A stretch of DNA of 64,000 nucleotides, from NCBI RefSeq assembly GCF_037892605.1, contig NZ_JBBKTU010000001.1, positions 1,302,001 through 1,366,000 of the forward strand. Direction: 5' to 3'. The stretch is from Lacibacter sp. H407. GTDB taxonomy: Bacteria; Bacteroidota; Bacteroidia; Chitinophagales; Chitinophagaceae. Shown here piece after piece: positions 61,326 through 64,000 of this stretch. A program made the translations under genes and the position numbers. Position 1 is the first letter of the stretch. Every line of letters begins with the position of its first letter. The notes under the pieces are model-generated. The model had not been told where the DNA came from. It worked only from the letters and a program-made list of their open reading frames with translations, and ran no database searches.

Positions 61326-62105
61326 TTACAATACCTTTTTATTATTCACCACCTCCAACAACTCCTGATGTATTTTCCCGTTCGTTGCAACCAAATGCGG
61401 TTGATACGGCGAGTAGTGAGTGCCTTCGAAATCGGTAACAGTACCGCCTGCTTCTTCCACCATTAAAAAACCGGCAGCGCTATCCCATGCTTGTAATTTA
61501 TGTTCATAAAAACCATCAAAGCGACCGGCAGCGACCCAACACAGATCAACGGCAGCACTTCCTAATCGGCGAACGGGCACTCCTTTGCGAATGAAACGCT
61601 CAAACACCTGCAACGGACCATTCGGCATATCCAGATACGTATAAGGGAAACCGGTTACCAAACAGGCTTTGATGAGTTGATCCTGATTGCTCACATGGAT
61701 CTGTTTATCGTTGAGATAAGCGCCTTGACCACGTTCTGCAAAAAAGAATTCGTTCATGAATGGATTGTACACAGCACCTAAAATCATTTTCCCTCCGTGC
61801 TCCACTGCAATACTTACACAACAAATGGGTATACCGTTGGCAAAGTTGACCGTACCATCAATTGGATCGATGATCCATTTGTAGGAAGAGTCTTGTACAA
61901 TTTCGCCGGCTTCTTCACTTAATATATAATGTTCAGGAAAATTTTTCCGGATCACTTCAAAAATAGCCCGTTCAGCTGCATGATCGGCTTCGGTTACAAG
62001 ATTGTTGACGCCTTCTTTGTGATGAACTGCAAACTCGTTGTTGAAAAAATGAGTGAGTTGTGCTGCGCCAGCCTTTGTGGCTTCAATGAGGGTTTGTTTA
62101 AGCAT
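61326..62105 (-). CDS. Inositol monophosphatase family protein
   Basis: A 259-residue Mg-dependent phosphatase. The metal-binding motifs are LVTEADHAAE, SEEAGE, IIDPIDGTVNFANG and the C-terminal LQAWDSAAGFLMVEEAGG. It could act on inositol phosphate, other sugar phosphates or PAP (CysQ-like); the sequence does not decide. The start at 62105 is chosen because a TATCTTTG box lies 3 nt before it; the upstream alternative at 62126 would cover the box. Confidence 0.88.
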   Translation of the reverse strand: MLKQTLIEATKAGAAQLTHFFNNEFAVHHKEGVNNLVTEADHAAERAIFEVIRKNFPEHYILSEEAGEIVQDSSYKWIIDPIDGTVNFANGIPICCVSIAVEHGGKMILGAVYNPFMNEFFFAERGQGAYLNDKQIHVSNQDQLIKACLVTGFPYTYLDMPNGPLQVFERFIRKGVPVRRLGSAAVDLCWVAAGRFDGFYEHKLQAWDSAAGFLMVEEAGGTVTDFEGTHYSPYQPHLVATNGKIHQELLEVVNNKKVL

Positions 62106-62108
62106 GCG

Positions 62109-62116
62109 CAAAGATA
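62109..62116 (-). promoter_or_regulatory. -7 promoter element 3 nt from the inositol phosphatase start
   Basis: TATCTTTG on the minus strand, an exact TAnnTTTG match, only 3 nt before the ATG, which suggests a leaderless transcript. Confidence 0.55.
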
Positions 62117-62130
62117 ACCCCGGCAATACA

Positions 62131-62163
62131 GATTTGAGATTGCAGATTTTAGATTTTAGATTT
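62131..62163 (+). repeat. AGATTTTAGATTT repeat before the glycosyltransferase gene
   Basis: GATTTGAGATTGCAGATTTT followed by AGATTTTAGATTT, related to the inverted repeats around the four-helix-bundle gene. With the next base it also gives TAGATTTG (62157-62164), an exact -7 match, so it may act as promoter for the downstream gene. A 5-bp hairpin GGGCT/AGCCC (62164-62178) lies directly before the ATG. Confidence 0.5.
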
Positions 62164-62178
62164 GGGCTTTATCAGCCC

Positions 62179-64000
62179 ATGCAACTTTCCATTATCATCG
62201 TCAATTACAATGTCAAATTCTTCCTGGAGCAGTGTTTGCTTTCGGTGCACAAGGCTGTGGATGGCATGGAAGCAGAGGTGTTGGTGGTGGATAATGCGTC
62301 AACCGATGGAAGCCGTGAATACCTGGAACCAAAATTCAAGAACACTTGTTTTATATGGAATATTGAAAATGTTGGTTTTGGAAAGGCGTGCAATCAGGCA
62401 TTGAAACATGCAAGGGGTGAGTATATTTTGTTTCTCAACCCCGATACGGTTGTGCCGGAAGATTGCTTTGAAGCATGTATCTCGTTTTTCAAACAAACAA
62501 CAAATGCCGGGGCATTAGGCATCCGCATGCTGGATGGAAGTGGCAAGTTTTTACCGGAGAGCAAGCGCTCATTTCCATCGCCCGCCACTTCGTTTTATAA
62601 ATTGAGCGGATTATCGTACATCTTCCCGCATTCAAAAACCTTTGGCCGCTATCATCTTGGCTATTTGAATGAACATCAAAATCATGAAGTAGATGTATTG
62701 GCAGGTGCGTTTATGATGATTCCGAAAAAAGTGCTGGATGAGGTTGGAAGTTTTGATGAGAGCTTTTTCATGTATGGAGAAGATGTGGACCTGAGTTATC
62801 GCATTCAAAAAGCCGGATACAAGAACTATTATTTCAGCGAACGATCTATTCTTCACTTTAAAGGGGAGAGTACCAAAAAAGCATCAGCGAATTATGTGCG
62901 GATGTTTTACGATGCAATGAGCAGGTTTGTACAAAAACATTATTCATCGTCCAGTGCCGGATTGTTTACAACGCTCATCAATGCCGCAATTTGGGTAAGA
63001 GCGTTCATGAGTTTAGTAAAGCGGTTTATTCAACGTGTGGGACTTCCGCTGTTAGATGCAGCGCTGATCTTTTTCAGTTACCTGCTGTCGAAATTTGTAT
63101 GGACGAAATTTGTTCGTCCGGAAATTGTGTATCAAAACAAATTATTATGGATCTCGTTCATCGTTTTCTCCTTCCTGTTTTTAATTGTGAGTTATTACAC
63201 AGGGTTGTACGATAAACAGTTTCGATATAAAAATCTCTGGCGCTCCACGTTTATTTCATTGCTCATCATTCTGGCAGCTTATTCATTGTTGCCGGAAGAA
63301 TATCGTTTTTCAAGAGGGATGGTGTTGATGGGTTCATTTTTCAGTTATGTGCTGTTGTATGTATGGCGAAGGCTGTTACTGAAAACAGATGTTTTGGAAA
63401 GAGCAGTGGAAGAAGATGATTATTTTTCATTGGTTGCCGGCACGGAAGAAGATCTGCAAAAAGTAAACAATCTGCTGCATCAATACGGACGAACACAAAC
63501 CATACAGGGTTTTGTGAGTCCGTTGAACGAAGAGCATGCATTGGGAAACGTTGCCGAGTTACAACAGTTGTTGCAAAATACACCAGCAAATGAACTCATC
63601 CTTTGCCAGAGCAATTCACTTTCGTTTGCACAGATCATTGAGTTGTATGAACAAACAGGCAAGCAGGTAAAACTCCGGTTACACGCCGAAGGAAGTGAAA
63701 GCATAATTGCCAGCGATTCGAAAAACGAAGCAGGCGAGGTGTTGCATCATCAACATTATCGTTTATCACAATCGGTGAACCTGCGTTTAAAACGGTTGAT
63801 CGATCTATGCAGTTCATTATTTTTTTTATTGAGTTTTCCAATTCATTTTATCATTCATAAAAATCCGGTTGGGTTCTTGCAAAATAGTCTTCAGGTATTC
63901 TTCAACCAAAAAACGTGGATCGGGTTTTCAGCTATGCGTCCGCAATTGCCGGTAATACATCCATCAATACTTGGCCCTGCGGGTTTACCTCACAGCCGAT
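62179..64000 (+). CDS. Glycosyltransferase family 2 fused to a membrane/sugar-phosphate-transferase-like part (3' end outside the window)
   Basis: At least 607 residues; the frame is open to the end of the window. Residues 1-~270 are a GT-A glycosyltransferase of the rhamnosyltransferase-like type: LSIIIVNYNVKFFLEQCLLS, VLVVDNASTDGSREYLE, ENVGFGKACNQALKHARGEY with ILFLNPDTVV (D-x-D-like), and SFFMYGEDVDLSYRIQKAGY. Then come about four membrane segments (~300-400), a soluble part, and a KRLIDLCSSLFFLLSFPIHF segment like the start of WcaJ-type sugar transferases. It probably builds a cell-surface polysaccharide at the membrane. Confidence 0.85.
   Translation, partial: MQLSIIIVNYNVKFFLEQCLLSVHKAVDGMEAEVLVVDNASTDGSREYLEPKFKNTCFIWNIENVGFGKACNQALKHARGEYILFLNPDTVVPEDCFEACISFFKQTTNAGALGIRMLDGSGKFLPESKRSFPSPATSFYKLSGLSYIFPHSKTFGRYHLGYLNEHQNHEVDVLAGAFMMIPKKVLDEVGSFDESFFMYGEDVDLSYRIQKAGYKNYYFSERSILHFKGESTKKASANYVRMFYDAMSRFVQKHYSSSSAGLFTTLINAAIWVRAFMSLVKRFIQRVGLPLLDAALIFFSYLLSKFVWTKFVRPEIVYQNKLLWISFIVFSFLFLIVSYYTGLYDKQFRYKNLWRSTFISLLIILAAYSLLPEEYRFSRGMVLMGSFFSYVLLYVWRRLLLKTDVLERAVEEDDYFSLVAGTEEDLQKVNNLLHQYGRTQTIQGFVSPLNEEHALGNVAELQQLLQNTPANELILCQSNSLSFAQIIELYEQTGKQVKLRLHAEGSESIIASDSKNEAGEVLHHQHYRLSQSVNLRLKRLIDLCSSLFFLLSFPIHFIIHKNPVGFLQNSLQVFFNQKTWIGFSAMRPQLPVIHPSILGPAGLPHSR

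Overview
The window reads as a chromosomal segment of a Bacteroidota bacterium, most likely a Chitinophagaceae-type organism. The grounds are: housekeeping genes of Bacteroidota type (MnmG, YbeY, NadD, ThiL, PcrA, NifU-like protein), a TonB-type outer-membrane receptor of the CarboxypepD_reg/beta-barrel class, many small lipoproteins, an LpxR-type outer-membrane protein, and promoters of the TAnnTTTG class. GC content is moderate. There are no tRNA or rRNA genes and no CRISPR array that I can see.

Layout. 1-6.3 kb: end of a 2OG-Fe(II) oxygenase, chromate transporter, convergent feoA-nadD, ybeY and a secreted CAP protein, a 21-bp-arm hairpin, an HNH protein and mnmG. 6.5-12.4 kb: TonB receptor, AraC regulator, small membrane protein, acyl-CoA desaturase, NTF2-like lipoprotein. 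12.4-20.3 kb: a defence island with vsr, an XRE controller, a C5 methyltransferase and an HpaII-like endonuclease on the plus strand, facing a three-gene operon (GHKL ATPase, unknown, unknown) on the minus strand. Most of it is clearly AT-richer than its surroundings and it is edged by repeats and a pseudogene. 20.3-29.5 kb: lipoproteins, a copper-storage-like operon facing a haem lipoprotein, an ABC exporter, an SGNH hydrolase and a CvfB-like S1 protein. 29.5-36 kb: operon of a secreted caspase-TPR protein and two RHS-like secreted proteins. 36-43 kb: PcrA/UvrD helicase, envelope proteins, a RAYT transposase with its palindromes, cysE-cysK, an ArsC-like protein. 43-53 kb: ECF sigma factor with a membrane partner, TraB/GumN protein, methyltransferase, twin ATP-binding protein, esterase, ferritin, NifU-like protein, RecX, LpxR, omega-amidase, NagA. 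53-64 kb: small lipoproteins, DUF1275 protein, UspA-like protein, a two-component system, S41 peptidase, ThiL, a four-helix-bundle protein, inositol monophosphatase and a glycosyltransferase that runs off the end.

The intergenic DNA is full of short repeats: a 29-bp CGTTCAGACCGG element, CACAAAG-type repeats, GTTGGTC palindromes around the RAYT gene, AGATTTTAGATTTACGATT inverted repeats around the four-helix-bundle gene, and GGTGANNCACCC palindromes. Two repeat types are also found in frame inside the omega-amidase gene.

Strongest candidates for something new: the GHKL-ATPase operon beside the HpaII-like system (16195-19770), the caspase-TPR/RHS operon (29528-35972), and the repeat-derived peptides in the omega-amidase (51170-52039). 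All functions are inferred by reading the sequence; no database search was run.
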